NCBI RefSeq assembly: GCF_003581585.1
Contig: NZ_QXIR01000009.1
Coordinates: 61,033 to 125,032 of the forward strand
DNA from: Bacillus salacetis
Lineage (GTDB): Bacteria > Bacillota > Bacilli > Bacillales > Bacillaceae_B
Length of the DNA stretch: 64,000 bases
Reading direction: 5' to 3'
This document shows positions 34,849 through 43,587 of this stretch, in pieces. A program made the translations under genes and the position numbers. Each line of letters begins with the position of its first letter. The first letter of the stretch is position 1. The notes below the pieces were generated by a model. That model saw only the letters and a program-made list of their open reading frames with translations, did not search any database and was not told the DNA's origin.

Positions 34849-34969
34849 TTGATTTCCGCTACAGGCGCACGACTCCGCGGGGCGGGCGGTGAGCCTCCTC
34901 GCTGCGCTTGCGGGGTCTCACCTGTCCCGCTAATCCCGCAGGAGGTCGTACGCCTTCCGCTCCAATCAA
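34849..34969. repeat. GC-rich Bacillaceae palindromic intergenic repeat
   Basis: Starts TTGATTTCCGCTACAGGCG and ends CGCCTTCCGCTCCAATCAA, with inner GAGCCTCCTCG, GCGGGGTCTCACC and CCCGCAGGAGG blocks. I recall this layout as a repeat found in many copies in Bacillaceae genomes. Far more GC-rich than its surroundings and able to fold into a long hairpin. Confidence 0.75.
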
Positions 34970-35097
34970 CCATTGTAAACTACGCTGCTTCCAACATAAA
35001 AACTTTTAAAAAAATCTGGGGGATACACTATGTTATCAAAACATGTTGAAGAAGGAAGGAACCAGATTGTCCTCGAACGAAAGATGGGTACCTAAGG

Positions 35098-35527
35098 AAA
35101 TACGATTACGTTTATAATGAACATTTTGACTGCTCTATTTTTCCGGAAGGTCAATTACTTCCATACCACACCACCACAAGAGATGGATACAAAAAGTACG
35201 CTTCTGATCCTTTAAAGTGTAAGGATTGTCCGTTATTACAGAAGTGCACTCAAAGTCACATCCATACCAAAATGAAACATAGACACCTTTGGCAGGATTA
35301 CATATATGAGGTTGATTCATCTGAGGCACACAGATATGAATAATACACTATACGTGCAGTGAAAAGAAACAATCGAAAGAGTTTTTGCTGATGCGAAAGA
35401 GAAGCATGGCACGCGTTGGACAACCTTGAGAGTTAAAAAAGTTTCAATGCAGGCGATGCTTACGTTTGCTGCCAAGAACCTTAAAAAGTTAGCAAACTGG
35501 ACATGGCGAAGGCCATGTCCAGTCTAA
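35098..35527 (+). pseudogene. IS1182 family transposase remnant
   Basis: The first frame reads DCSIFPEGQLLPYHTTTRDGYKKY and CKDCPLLQKCTQSHIHTKM, a Cys-rich region typical of IS1182 transposases, and stops at 35341. After a frameshift the C-terminus continues ETIERVFADAKEKHGTRWTTLR and MQAMLTFAAKNLKKLANW. The N-terminal two thirds, with the first catalytic residues, are missing. Inactive. Confidence 0.88.
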
Positions 35528-35556
35528 ATATCAACGATTTTCACTCGAAAATTAAC

Positions 35557-35592
35557 AAACCCCACTCCAACCTTTTGTTTGGAGTGGGGTTT
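35557..35592 (+). terminator. Terminator at the right end of the IS remnant
   Basis: AAACCCCACTCCAA-loop-TTGGAGTGGGGTTT then GTCT. Near-perfect 14-bp stem downstream of the transposase remnant. Confidence 0.75.
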
Positions 35593-35604
35593 GTCTATGG
35601 TCTG

Positions 35605-35623
35605 AAGCGGGAAATATCCCGCT
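35605..35623. repeat. Right copy of the duplicated ribH terminator hairpin
   Basis: AAGCGGGAAATATCCCGCT, 10 bp from the ribH stop. On the minus strand it is followed by IS sequence rather than a T-tract, so ribH has probably lost its efficient terminator at this position. Confidence 0.85.
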
Positions 35624-35633
35624 CTTCTTTGAG

Positions 35634-36104
35634 TCACTGATTGATCTGACGGATAAGATTTGCCATTTCAATGGCACTGACAGCTGCTTCCCATCCTTTG
35701 TTTCCTGCTTTTGTTCCTGCACGCTCGATTGCCTGCTCGATTGTATCTGTTGTCAGGACACCGAAGATCACTGGAACCTCTTCCTGAAGCCCCACATTAG
35801 CAACACCTTTTGCAACTTCACCGCTAACATACTCAAAGTGGGCTGTCGCGCCTCTGATGACTGTTCCCAGTGTGATGACAGCATCATACTTTTTCGTTGC
35901 GGCCAATTTCTTGGCAATGACCGGGATTTCAAAAGCACCTGGCACCCATGTAACCGTAATGTCTGCTTCATCAATGCCATGGCGTTTTAATGCGTCTTCT
36001 GCACCACCGAGAAGTTTGCTTGTGATGAATTCATTGAATCGCGCAACCACGATTGCCACCTTTAATCCCGACCCTACTAAATTGCCTTCATAAATTGTTT
36101 TCAT
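35634..36104 (-). CDS. ribH: 6,7-dimethyl-8-ribityllumazine synthase
   Basis: 156 residues, standard length. Lumazine synthase motifs [45 protein letters not shown] and [17 protein letters not shown]. Condenses the RibA/RibB products in the penultimate step; forms a 60-mer capsid with RibE in Bacillus. Last gene of the rib operon, 13 bp after ribBA. Its terminator was split by an IS insertion. Confidence 0.97.
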   Translation of the reverse strand: MKTIYEGNLVGSGLKVAIVVARFNEFITSKLLGGAEDALKRHGIDEADITVTWVPGAFEIPVIAKKLAATKKYDAVITLGTVIRGATAHFEYVSGEVAKGVANVGLQEEVPVIFGVLTTDTIEQAIERAGTKAGNKGWEAAVSAIEMANLIRQINQ

Positions 36105-36117
36105 TATTATTTCCTCC

Positions 36118-37311
36118 CTAAAATTGAAGTAAGTGTCCCAATTTACTCTGTTTTGTCTTTAAATATTTTTCATTTTCTTCTTTTGAAGGCATTTGGATGG
36201 CCACTCTTTCCTCGACTTCAAGTCCATAGCCTTTGACACCTGTGATTTTGCGGGGGTTGTTCGTCAAAAGCCTCATTTTCGAGACGCCAAGATCCTTCAA
36301 GATTTGGGCCCCGATGCCGTAGTCACGCAGGTCTGCTGCAAAACCCAGCTTATGATTCGCTTCGACGGTATCTAATCCTTCTTCCTGCAGTTTATAGGCT
36401 TTCATCTTGTTGACGAGTCCGATTCCTCGTCCTTCCTGCCTCATATATAAAAGGACACCCCTGCCTTCCTTTTCAATCTGAGAAAGTGCCGCATGAAGCT
36501 GGGGACCGCAGTCGCACCGGTTAGAACCGAATACATCACCTGTCAGGCACTCAGAATGAACCCTTACAAGTACCGGCTCATCAGGAGATAACTCTCCTTT
36601 CACGAGCGCAACATGCTCCTTGCCTGTTAATTTCTCTGTATAAGCTACCGCTTTGAAATGTCCGAAATCTGTAGGAAGCTCAATTTCAACTTCTTTTTCT
36701 ACCAGTTTCTCCTCTTTCCTTCTATACGCGATCAGATCCTGGATGGTAATCAGTTTTAATTTGAACTTTTCAGCGATTTCCCTCAATTGTGGAACTCTGG
36801 CCATCGTTCCATCAGGATTCATGATTTCACATATCACTCCAGCCTTTGTTGCTCCAGACAAGGCTGCAAGATCTACAGCCGCTTCTGTATGGCCAGCACG
36901 TTTAAGGACACCGCCGGTTTTGGCGATCAACGGAAAGACATGGCCCGGCCGCTTTAAATCGGCAGGCTGTGTCCCCTCTTTAATCATTTCCAAAATAGTT
37001 GTCGACCTCTCAAAAGCACTGATCCCTGTTGTGGTGTTTACATGATCGACACTGATGGTGAAGGCTGTGCCGAAAGGATCTGTATTCTGGTCAGCCATCG
37101 GATTCAACTGTAGTTCAGTTGCTTTTTCGATTGTAATCGGAGTACAGATTAACCCTCTTCCTTCTGTTGCCATGAAGTTGATCACTTCAGGAGTCGCTTT
37201 ATCTGCAAGGGCGACGAAGTCCCCTTCATTTTCCCGGTCTTCGTCATCTACAACAATGATGACTTTCCCAGCTTTTAAATCTTCCAATGCCTCTTCAATC
37301 GTATTGAACAT
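36118..37311 (-). CDS. ribBA: Bifunctional DHBP synthase / GTP cyclohydrolase II
   Basis: 397 residues. N-terminal dihydroxybutanone phosphate synthase with [17 protein letters not shown] and [18 protein letters not shown]-terminal GTP cyclohydrolase II with the zinc ligands of [22 protein letters not shown] and RQEGRGIGL. Start set at ATG 37311, with GGAGGAGGT 7 nt upstream; this matches B. subtilis RibA, whereas an ATG nine codons earlier would precede the SD. Makes both precursors of lumazine. Confidence 0.97.
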   Translation of the reverse strand: MFNTIEEALEDLKAGKVIIVVDDEDRENEGDFVALADKATPEVINFMATEGRGLICTPITIEKATELQLNPMADQNTDPFGTAFTISVDHVNTTTGISAFERSTTILEMIKEGTQPADLKRPGHVFPLIAKTGGVLKRAGHTEAAVDLAALSGATKAGVICEIMNPDGTMARVPQLREIAEKFKLKLITIQDLIAYRRKEEKLVEKEVEIELPTDFGHFKAVAYTEKLTGKEHVALVKGELSPDEPVLVRVHSECLTGDVFGSNRCDCGPQLHAALSQIEKEGRGVLLYMRQEGRGIGLVNKMKAYKLQEEGLDTVEANHKLGFAADLRDYGIGAQILKDLGVSKMRLLTNNPRKITGVKGYGLEVEERVAIQMPSKEENEKYLKTKQSKLGHLLQF

Positions 37312-37334
37312 GTCCTGTACCTCCTCCAAATTGC

Positions 37335-37991
37335 TCATTCCATAAATCCATGCCGGGTAAGAAAATCGGTTCCAATATCGCTTTTTCCCGGCCCTTCACC
37401 CCCGCCGCCGTTCATGAATTTATAAATGTATTTTGCCATCATATCGCATTCGACATTAACGATATCCCCGACTTTCTTGCTGCCGAGAATCGTGTCATGC
37501 CTTGTTTGCGGTATCAACGAAACTGTAATGGTATTATTCCCTAATTCGAAGACGGTCAGCGAAGTGCCATCAAGACAAACAGAGCCCCTATGGATAAAAT
37601 AACGGGATAAGCCGCCTGGGATTTCAATGGTGATGTAAAGCGCATTTTCAACAAAATGAGTCGAGACAATTGTACCCGTCCCGTCTATATGTCCAGTCAC
37701 AAAATGACCGCCGAACCGCCCATTTGCCGGCATTGCCCTTTCCAGGTTCACTTTCGCACCTGCTCCAAGTATGTTCAATGACGTATGTTCAAAGGTTTCA
37801 GGCATGACATCAACAGTGAAGGTCCGGCTGTTAAAGGAAGTGACCGTCAGGCAAGTTCCGTTGATTGAAATGCTGTCTCCCAGTTTCACATCTTCCAATA
37901 CCCTTTTTCCTGAAACCGAAAGTACCATGGATGCGGAAGATTTTTTTATTTTTTCAATTGTGCCGATTTCCTCAATGATTCCAGTGAACAT
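37335..37991 (-). CDS. ribE: Riboflavin synthase alpha chain
   Basis: 218 residues, two repeated lumazine-binding barrels: [15 protein letters not shown]...[13 protein letters not shown] and [15 protein letters not shown]...[12 protein letters not shown]. Dismutates lumazine to riboflavin. Starts 5 bp after the ribD stop with AAAGGAG inside the ribD end. Confidence 0.96.
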   Translation of the reverse strand: MFTGIIEEIGTIEKIKKSSASMVLSVSGKRVLEDVKLGDSISINGTCLTVTSFNSRTFTVDVMPETFEHTSLNILGAGAKVNLERAMPANGRFGGHFVTGHIDGTGTIVSTHFVENALYITIEIPGGLSRYFIHRGSVCLDGTSLTVFELGNNTITVSLIPQTRHDTILGSKKVGDIVNVECDMMAKYIYKFMNGGGGEGPGKSDIGTDFLTRHGFME

Positions 37992-37995
37992 AAGG

Positions 37996-39087
37996 TCACT
38001 CCTTTCTTAACGGCTTTGCAATGACCTTGATATCATTTCCGATTTTTTCTATGGAAGTGAATTGCAGTTCCACGCCTTCTGCAATCGAAGGAAACCCCTG
38101 GCCCCCAAAACTGGAGAATGCTTGGGATCCCCCGACCAACTTAGGAGCGATATAGGTAACCACTTTCTGAAATGCCTTTTCTTTTAAAAAGGAAAAATGT
38201 ACTGCTGACCCGCCTTCAACGAAAAGTGAGGTTACATTCATCTCACCAAGCCGCTGTAAAACCGGTTGAATCTGCAAAACAGGAGAAGGAAGCTGTTCAA
38301 CTTTCACTCCCTTTTCCAGAAGAAGCGCTTTGCTCTTATCCTTCGCTTCGCTTCCGCAAAAAATTACAGTCTCTGCGTCCTTTGTATTTAAAATACTGCT
38401 ATCCAAAGGAATTCTTAAATTCGTATCCAAAACAACTCGAATGGGATTTTTTCCACCGCGGGGCAGACGGGTGGTAAGAAGAGGGTTATCTGTTAAGACT
38501 GTGTTGACTCCAACTAAAATGGCATCATGTGCATGGCGGTATTTATGTACATCCATCCTGGATTCTTCAGAAGTGATCCACTTGCTGTCACCTGTATATG
38601 CGGCTGTTTTCCCATCCAGGGTCACTGCTGCCTTGAGAGTGACATAAGGTGTCCCGTTCTGGATAAAGTGAAAGAAGTGTTCATTTAATTCCAGTGCCTC
38701 TTCTTCACAAATACCTGTCATGACTTCTATTCCGGCCATTTCAAGAATTGAAATTCCTTTTCCGGCCACTAATGGATTGGGGTCCAAACTTGCAATAAAA
38801 ACACGTTTCAGTTTATTTTCAACGATAAGATTGGCACAAGGAGGTGTCTTCCCTTTATGGGCACATGGTTCCAAGGTTACGTATATATCTGCTCCCTCTG
38901 CTTTCGAACCAGCCTGGCGGATGGCATGGACCTCTGCATGCGGCTCTCCTGCTTTCAAGTGTGCTCCCATTCCAATGATTTCTCCATCTTTAATGACTAC
39001 AGCACCGACTGCAGGATTAGGAGAGGTCTGTCCCTTACCTGCACTTGCCAGGGATAAAGCCAATTTCATGTATTCTTCTTCCTGCAA
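37996..39087 (-). CDS. ribD: Bifunctional riboflavin deaminase-reductase
   Basis: 363 residues. N-terminal deaminase with zinc ligands HAEVHAIR and PCAHKGKTPPC; C-terminal reductase with TLKAAVTLDGKTAA and FVEGGSAVHFSFL. I place the start at TTG 39087, because AAAGGAG lies 8 nt upstream and the resulting N-terminus QEEEYMKLALSLA matches Bacillus RibD; an upstream in-frame ATG would overlap the riboswitch terminator region. First gene of the FMN-regulated operon. Confidence 0.96.
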   Translation of the reverse strand: MQEEEYMKLALSLASAGKGQTSPNPAVGAVVIKDGEIIGMGAHLKAGEPHAEVHAIRQAGSKAEGADIYVTLEPCAHKGKTPPCANLIVENKLKRVFIASLDPNPLVAGKGISILEMAGIEVMTGICEEEALELNEHFFHFIQNGTPYVTLKAAVTLDGKTAAYTGDSKWITSEESRMDVHKYRHAHDAILVGVNTVLTDNPLLTTRLPRGGKNPIRVVLDTNLRIPLDSSILNTKDAETVIFCGSEAKDKSKALLLEKGVKVEQLPSPVLQIQPVLQRLGEMNVTSLFVEGGSAVHFSFLKEKAFQKVVTYIAPKLVGGSQAFSSFGGQGFPSIAEGVELQFTSIEKIGNDIKVIAKPLRKE

Positions 39088-39138
39088 AGATGAAATCTCC
39101 TTTCTGACACAACATATCCCCAAATATATTGCAAAATA

Positions 39139-39170
39139 TAAAAAACCCTGAGCGGTTGGAGCACTCAGGG
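39139..39170 (-). terminator. Expression-platform terminator of the FMN riboswitch
   Basis: CCCTGAG-TGCTCCAACCG-CTCAGGG followed by TTTTTT on the minus strand, between the aptamer and ribD. Confidence 0.92.
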
Positions 39171-39222
39171 AGAATAGCCATAACTAAATAAGCGTATAAA
39201 ACAAAAGTTTTTTACGCGGCCT

Positions 39223-39363
39223 CTTCCTTCTCCCATCCAGACTGTCACTGTCGGCTTTGGAATTTCACCAAATCCACCGTCATCCAATAGAAAATGACGG
39301 GTCACGGACTAAGAACTAAAAAGTTCATCACCGCCGGTAGGGAATTTCACCCTGCCCCGAAGG
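39223..39363 (-). promoter_or_regulatory. FMN riboswitch (RFN element)
   Basis: Minus strand shows the conserved RFN blocks: TTCGGGGCAGGGTGAAATTC, CCGGCGGT, AGTCCGTGACC, GGTGGATTTGGTGAAATTCC, and the closing CGACAGT...GGATGGGAGAAGGA. FMN binding should favour the downstream terminator and shut off ribDEAH. A TATAGT box near 39388-39393 could be the -10 of its promoter. Confidence 0.97.
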
Positions 39364-39459
39364 AATAATTATTCGATTGTGTTTACTATACCATAATAAT
39401 AAAGAACGTACATAGTCGGTTGCCTGAAAGTTCGAACAATGCTTTACAGACAGCTGCTT

Positions 39460-40125
39460 CTATATAAGGAAATAATCCTCCATTACCAGCACAATAAATA
39501 GCAAAGCAATCTGTTTAAGGGCCATATCCGTTTCTTCAAACATAATGAGAAGGCTTGCCGGATCGAATAGCTGCTGTTTAACGACCGGCATCTTTCCCTT
39601 GATCAAGGAACATACTTTGTCTTCATTGATTGAAAGATCCCATCCCTCCCCCTTTTTCTCAAAAGAGATCCTGTTTCCTTGGCGGTCTTTCCATAATCTG
39701 TCGTCCCCAGTAAAGGCAGTCCTTCCAAAAAAAGGTGCGGAAACCATTACAGAACTCCCTTTTCTCTGCATCAATGCTTCTTCATTCTCATATTGAAGCG
39801 TCCAAACACCGCCTCTTTGAATCACCCTGGCAGTCATCCTTCCACTGAAATTGAAGAAGCAGTAAGAAGTTTCATTTCTAATAACCACAAGGCAATTTTC
39901 GCTGCCGGCAGTGGCACGTTTCAATCCCCGGCTTGAACGCCTGACTTCATAAGCATAGATTAGATGCACAGAAACAAATGCCATCCCCATCAGGATCATA
40001 ACCAGATAAAAGATGATATGGATACCAGGTATAAGAATGCTCAACAATACACCGAGGAGCAACAATGCCATCGCTCTCTTAAAATACAGCCGGCTCATTC
40101 TATCATAAAATAGGGCTATGTTCAT
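39460..40125 (-). CDS. Membrane protein, unknown
   Basis: 221 residues. N-terminal hydrophobic hairpin (AMALLLLGVLLSILIPGIHIIFYLVMILMGMAFVSVHLIYA) followed by a soluble strand-rich region and a hydrophobic C-terminus LLFIVLVMEDYFLI. AAGGGGTGA precedes the ATG. Family unknown. Separately transcribed; reads away from the riboswitch side only by the shared strand. Confidence 0.65.
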   Translation of the reverse strand: MNIALFYDRMSRLYFKRAMALLLLGVLLSILIPGIHIIFYLVMILMGMAFVSVHLIYAYEVRRSSRGLKRATAGSENCLVVIRNETSYCFFNFSGRMTARVIQRGGVWTLQYENEEALMQRKGSSVMVSAPFFGRTAFTGDDRLWKDRQGNRISFEKKGEGWDLSINEDKVCSLIKGKMPVVKQQLFDPASLLIMFEETDMALKQIALLFIVLVMEDYFLI

Positions 40126-40231
40126 CAGTAGTAGTCACCCCTTACCAGAGTTCCTTTTATAGTATGAGTTTAATAGAGATTATAGAACTCTAGCAAAATC
40201 GCCTTCAGATCAGGGAGCAAGGTCAAACAAA

Positions 40232-40270
40232 AAGAAGGGGAAGCCCTTTTACGAGAGGGCCTCCCTTTCT
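40232..40270 (-). terminator. Terminator overlapping the end of the Nudix gene
   Basis: AAGAAGGGGAAGCCC-loop-GGGCCTCCCTTCTT. The stop codon of the Nudix gene lies in the hairpin. Confidence 0.7.
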
Positions 40271-40698
40271 TCAAGCTTTAGTTCATCTAACAAAAACACC
40301 TTATGAGCCTCCATTTCTGCAATGATTTCATCAGGCAGGAATGCCCTCAATTGTTCCGCTTCCACCCAATGGTAATCCATGTGTTCTTCAGATAAGGATA
40401 CACTCGCTGACTTGGTTCTGCATAGATAAGTCAACAGCACCACTTGCCTGTTCGGATCTGTTTTGAAGCTTACAGCGAATAAAATTCTCTCAACTGCTGA
40501 TTCAAGATTCGTTTCTTCTTTAATCTCCCTGTAAAGGGCCGCTTCCAAATCTTCACCAAAATCAATCTTGCCACCGGGAAACTCCCAGGAACCAGCCCCA
40601 ACCGCGTCCTCCAGCGACCGCTGGACGATCAGAACCTTCCCCTCATCATTAACGACCATCCCTTTAACCGCAACAACGGTTTTGTTAATAGCACTCAA
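40249..40698 (-). CDS. MutT-like Nudix hydrolase
   Basis: 149 residues. Nudix box GGKIDFGEDLEAALYREIKEETNLE (about residues 41-65) after WEFP, the MutT-like arrangement used by oxidised-nucleotide or ADP-ribose hydrolases. Start TTG 40698 with AGGT about 10 nt upstream. Substrate unassigned. Confidence 0.88.
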   Translation of the reverse strand: MSAINKTVVAVKGMVVNDEGKVLIVQRSLEDAVGAGSWEFPGGKIDFGEDLEAALYREIKEETNLESAVERILFAVSFKTDPNRQVVLLTYLCRTKSASVSLSEEHMDYHWVEAEQLRAFLPDEIIAEMEAHKVFLLDELKLEEREALS

Positions 40699-40861
40699 AT
40701 TAGTTTCAACCTGCTTTCGTATTTAGTGTAAAATAATGACTTTCTTAGAGATTTTTCAACTCAGGAGTTATGCCAGTAACGAATATACCGCTTCAGCTTG
40801 GCAGGGCCGATATTTCGAGGGACTCTCGGGAATGGAGGGGATGTATTAAAAAGCTGTCAAG

Positions 40862-40898
40862 AAAAACCCCAAGAAAGGTCATTTCTTCTTGAGGTAAT
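40862..40898 (-). terminator. Terminator of the patatin gene
   Basis: Minus strand CCTCAAGAA-loop-TTCTTGGGGTTTTTC. Confidence 0.8.
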
Positions 40899-40906
40899 TG
40901 TTATAA

Positions 40907-41791
40907 TTAAACCTTGACATCCTGGAATTGAATATCTTTTTCTTTCCATGACAAGAGATCCATAAATCTTCTTTCTGCATCCGAATAGCCTTGATTATAT
41001 AAATCTTCAAGTTTTCTTGGGTTGCGTTCGATCCTTCCAACTTTCAGCGGCAAGTTAGGACGGATGATAAAGACATTTCCCTTCTCTTCTTCCTTTTCGA
41101 GGTAGTCCACTGTCTCATTATATCGCCTATACCGCTGCACCATAGCCTGCCACAGCCCTGGATATTGAGGGTATTTCCTTTTTACGAGATAGTTGAACCG
41201 GGATGGACTTTTTTGATAATCCTTGTTCCTTGTCAGCACAACTACATTCTTACCGAACCCGTCGTCTTCAGCTTTCTTTAAAGGAATCGGGTCGCTTATT
41301 CCACCATCCAGCAAATGCCGGGAATTGTACTCCACCACCGGTGCCACAAAAGGAAGGGAACTGGAGGCGCGGATCGGAGTAAGGACATCCCCTGCATAAT
41401 CCTCACGATAGTGATAGACAGGCTCACCTGTTTCGCAGTCGGTTGTTCCGATTACAAACTCAGCGTTATTTTCCTGGAACGCTTGATAGTCGAATGGAAC
41501 GATCTTGTTAGGGATTTCATCGAAGACAAAATCCATGCCGAATAGTTCACGTTTTTTAAAATAATTTCTCCAGGATAGATACTGCGGGTTGCCTGCAAAT
41601 CCAATATTGACCTTTTTGTTCCGCCCTTTTTGTTTTGATAAATAAGAGGCTGCGATACAGGCTCCGGCTGATACACCGATTACATATGGGAACTCGATAT
41701 CTTTTTCCAGAAAATACTCCAGCACTCCTGCAGTGTATACTCCTCTCATCCCCCCGCCTTCCAAGACAAGCCCGGTTTGTTTGAAAAGCAT
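40907..41791 (-). CDS. Patatin-like phospholipase
   Basis: 294 residues. Serine hydrolase with oxyanion loop GGGMRG, nucleophile GVSAG and catalytic Asp in LLDGGISDP. Cytoplasmic acyl hydrolase acting on phospholipids or similar esters. Start set at ATG 41791 with AAGGTGAG upstream; a GTG three codons earlier overlaps that SD. Confidence 0.9.
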   Translation of the reverse strand: MLFKQTGLVLEGGGMRGVYTAGVLEYFLEKDIEFPYVIGVSAGACIAASYLSKQKGRNKKVNIGFAGNPQYLSWRNYFKKRELFGMDFVFDEIPNKIVPFDYQAFQENNAEFVIGTTDCETGEPVYHYREDYAGDVLTPIRASSSLPFVAPVVEYNSRHLLDGGISDPIPLKKAEDDGFGKNVVVLTRNKDYQKSPSRFNYLVKRKYPQYPGLWQAMVQRYRRYNETVDYLEKEEEKGNVFIIRPNLPLKVGRIERNPRKLEDLYNQGYSDAERRFMDLLSWKEKDIQFQDVKV

Positions 41792-41883
41792 GAAACTCAC
41801 CTTCTTTATTTTGATTCTTTCCTAGTCTGTTCAAAACACATACTGATTGTCTCATAAAATGGAAATGTTGTGTATCAATCCGC

Positions 41884-42726
41884 TTAGGTTGGATTTAAAG
41901 GAATCAACCTGGCTTTGCACTCTCTTTCATAGTATTCAATCGGTCCTGCTTCTCCTAAAACGATATACGCATAGCCATTCCTTTTCATATCAGAGAGTGC
42001 TTCGTGCAGAAGTGAACTTCCAAGCCCGTTTTTTCTTTCTGTATCCACAACCCCCATCGGGCCATAAATCCCCTTCTGGTTCCGATAGACATCATACGAA
42101 GAAAAGCCGATGATTCGCCCGTTTTTCCAGGCCAAGAAAATAGGTATCTTCTCTTTTCGGAAACCATTTTTCAGGGTTTCTTTCCAGCCTTCGCCAAAGT
42201 TTCTTCCTGCAAATTCCATCAATGATGGTTCATCTGATTTCAGCGCCCTTCTAAGTGCCACTCCTGTATTCATGGTTTCCTTTTTTACGTAATCATTCAT
42301 AGACACGAGCAGATCCCTTGCGGTTGTCACGGCTTCCATTATCCTCTCATGAGGAAGTCCATGCAGCAAATCCTGCTCTTCTGTAGTCCAATGTTGATAA
42401 AATGCTTTTATGATATGTCCTTCATTCAAAAAGGTTTGATTGTAATGTTTCTTGATTTCCAGCGCCTTGTTCCAAATACTTTCTGTTCTTTTAGTAACCG
42501 GAGTTGAAAAGTCACGATGAAAGATACTTGTTTCTTCCCTTGTGCTATTTAAAACAAGAAGATCATGCAGCTTTTCCTCAATGAGCAGATACATTTCCAG
42601 CAATGTCCCTTGTTTTACAAGTGCTGCCCCTAGATATAGATCGATCGGCGAAACCGGTCCTTCGCTGACTTCTTCCGCATTTTTGATTAAAGATTTCACT
42701 TTATTTGTCAGAAAGTATGTTTCCAA
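41884..42726 (-). CDS. GNAT acetyltransferase with extra N-terminal helical domain
   Basis: 280 residues. Residues 1-140 form an all-helical region (SPIDLYLGAALVKQGTLLEMYLLIEEKLHD, LNEGHIIKAFYQ), which faintly resembles Clp-N repeats; residues about 155-275 are a GNAT domain with GRNFGEGWKETLKNGF, GPMGVVDTERKNGLGSSLL and IEYYERECKARLI. The N-terminal domain may select a protein substrate; this is inference. TTG start at 42726 with GGGGGG 6-7 nt upstream. Confidence 0.78.
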   Translation of the reverse strand: METYFLTNKVKSLIKNAEEVSEGPVSPIDLYLGAALVKQGTLLEMYLLIEEKLHDLLVLNSTREETSIFHRDFSTPVTKRTESIWNKALEIKKHYNQTFLNEGHIIKAFYQHWTTEEQDLLHGLPHERIMEAVTTARDLLVSMNDYVKKETMNTGVALRRALKSDEPSLMEFAGRNFGEGWKETLKNGFRKEKIPIFLAWKNGRIIGFSSYDVYRNQKGIYGPMGVVDTERKNGLGSSLLHEALSDMKRNGYAYIVLGEAGPIEYYERECKARLIPLNPT

Positions 42727-42810
42727 TGCAATCCCCCCAAGTTCAAAAGACCGATTCCAGATTAGAACCAGCCTTATTTCTACTATTATTCTACGAAAGA
42801 TTGCTTTTTC

Positions 42811-43587
42811 CTATGATAATTCACTATTTTTGAAAATTTTTGAAGATGCAGCCATGAGCAGGATAATGCTTCCCATAGTTATGATCATTGTCATGGAAAG
42901 ATCAAAAGACCAATTTCCTTCCAGCATAATTTCTTCTGCATAAGAGGACAATTGTGATGGCAACCATTCCAATTGCCGGGAAAATGTCCCGGAAAGGAAT
43001 GACAGAAGAATCGAAGCAGCAATGGCTGAGAATGCAGATAACCCTTGTGATGAGGTCAGGCTGCTGAAAAACACAGTCAAAGACAAGACAAATGAAAGCC
43101 AGAGGCCATAGGCGATGAGTGTCTGCATGAAATACTCTGCCGCGATGGCTTCAAATAGGATATTGATATAATACCAACTGATGAGCATGCCTGATATATA
43201 AGAAACCCAAACAATGATCATAGCAGCAGTCCATTTGGACAAAATGTAGTTCCGGCTTGACACTGGTTTTGCCAATACAAGGAACGCACTGCCGTTCTTC
43301 CTTTCACCTGCCACTGTACCCATGAATCCCAGCACGATCACAAGAACACCGAGCATGCTGTACTGGCCAAGCGTAGAAAGCAGCACTTCTTCAGATGTGG
43401 GCGTCGGTATCTCTATCACCGCTCCTTCTGGCAGATTCCCCACTGCATCAAGAATATCCGGCATATAATAAGCAGTCAAAGGCTCCGTGATGCCGAAAAG
43501 GATAAATACAACCGGCATCCACACCCACTTTAAGTTCCGTCTGGATTCAAGGAGTTCTTTTTTTAGTAACACAATGAATTGCCGCAT
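42811..43587 (-). CDS. ABC-2 type permease (YxlG-like)
   Basis: 258 residues, six hydrophobic segments. Opens with LLKKELLESRRNLKWVWMP and has ERKNGSAFLVLAKPVSSRNYILSKW, the ABC-2 motif of YxlG/NatB-type permeases. Directly abuts the ATPase gene (stop and start are adjacent), so it forms one export complex with it. Confidence 0.87.
   Translation of the reverse strand: MRQFIVLLKKELLESRRNLKWVWMPVVFILFGITEPLTAYYMPDILDAVGNLPEGAVIEIPTPTSEEVLLSTLGQYSMLGVLVIVLGFMGTVAGERKNGSAFLVLAKPVSSRNYILSKWTAAMIIVWVSYISGMLISWYYINILFEAIAAEYFMQTLIAYGLWLSFVLSLTVFFSSLTSSQGLSAFSAIAASILLSFLSGTFSRQLEWLPSQLSSYAEEIMLEGNWSFDLSMTMIITMGSIILLMAASSKIFKNSELS

Larger units (their letters stand above)
34773..35604. mobile_element. 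Decayed IS1182-type insertion sequence in the ribH terminator
   Basis: 832-bp segment bounded by matching hairpin copies and by inverted ends CAG-N4-TAGACAAA (34773-34787) and TTTGTCTA-N4-CTG (35590-35604). Inside is a deleted, frameshifted IS1182-family transposase tail on the + strand. Full elements are about 1.7-1.9 kb, so roughly half is gone. A GC-rich Bacillaceae repeat (34849-34969) sits in the deleted part. Confidence 0.75.
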
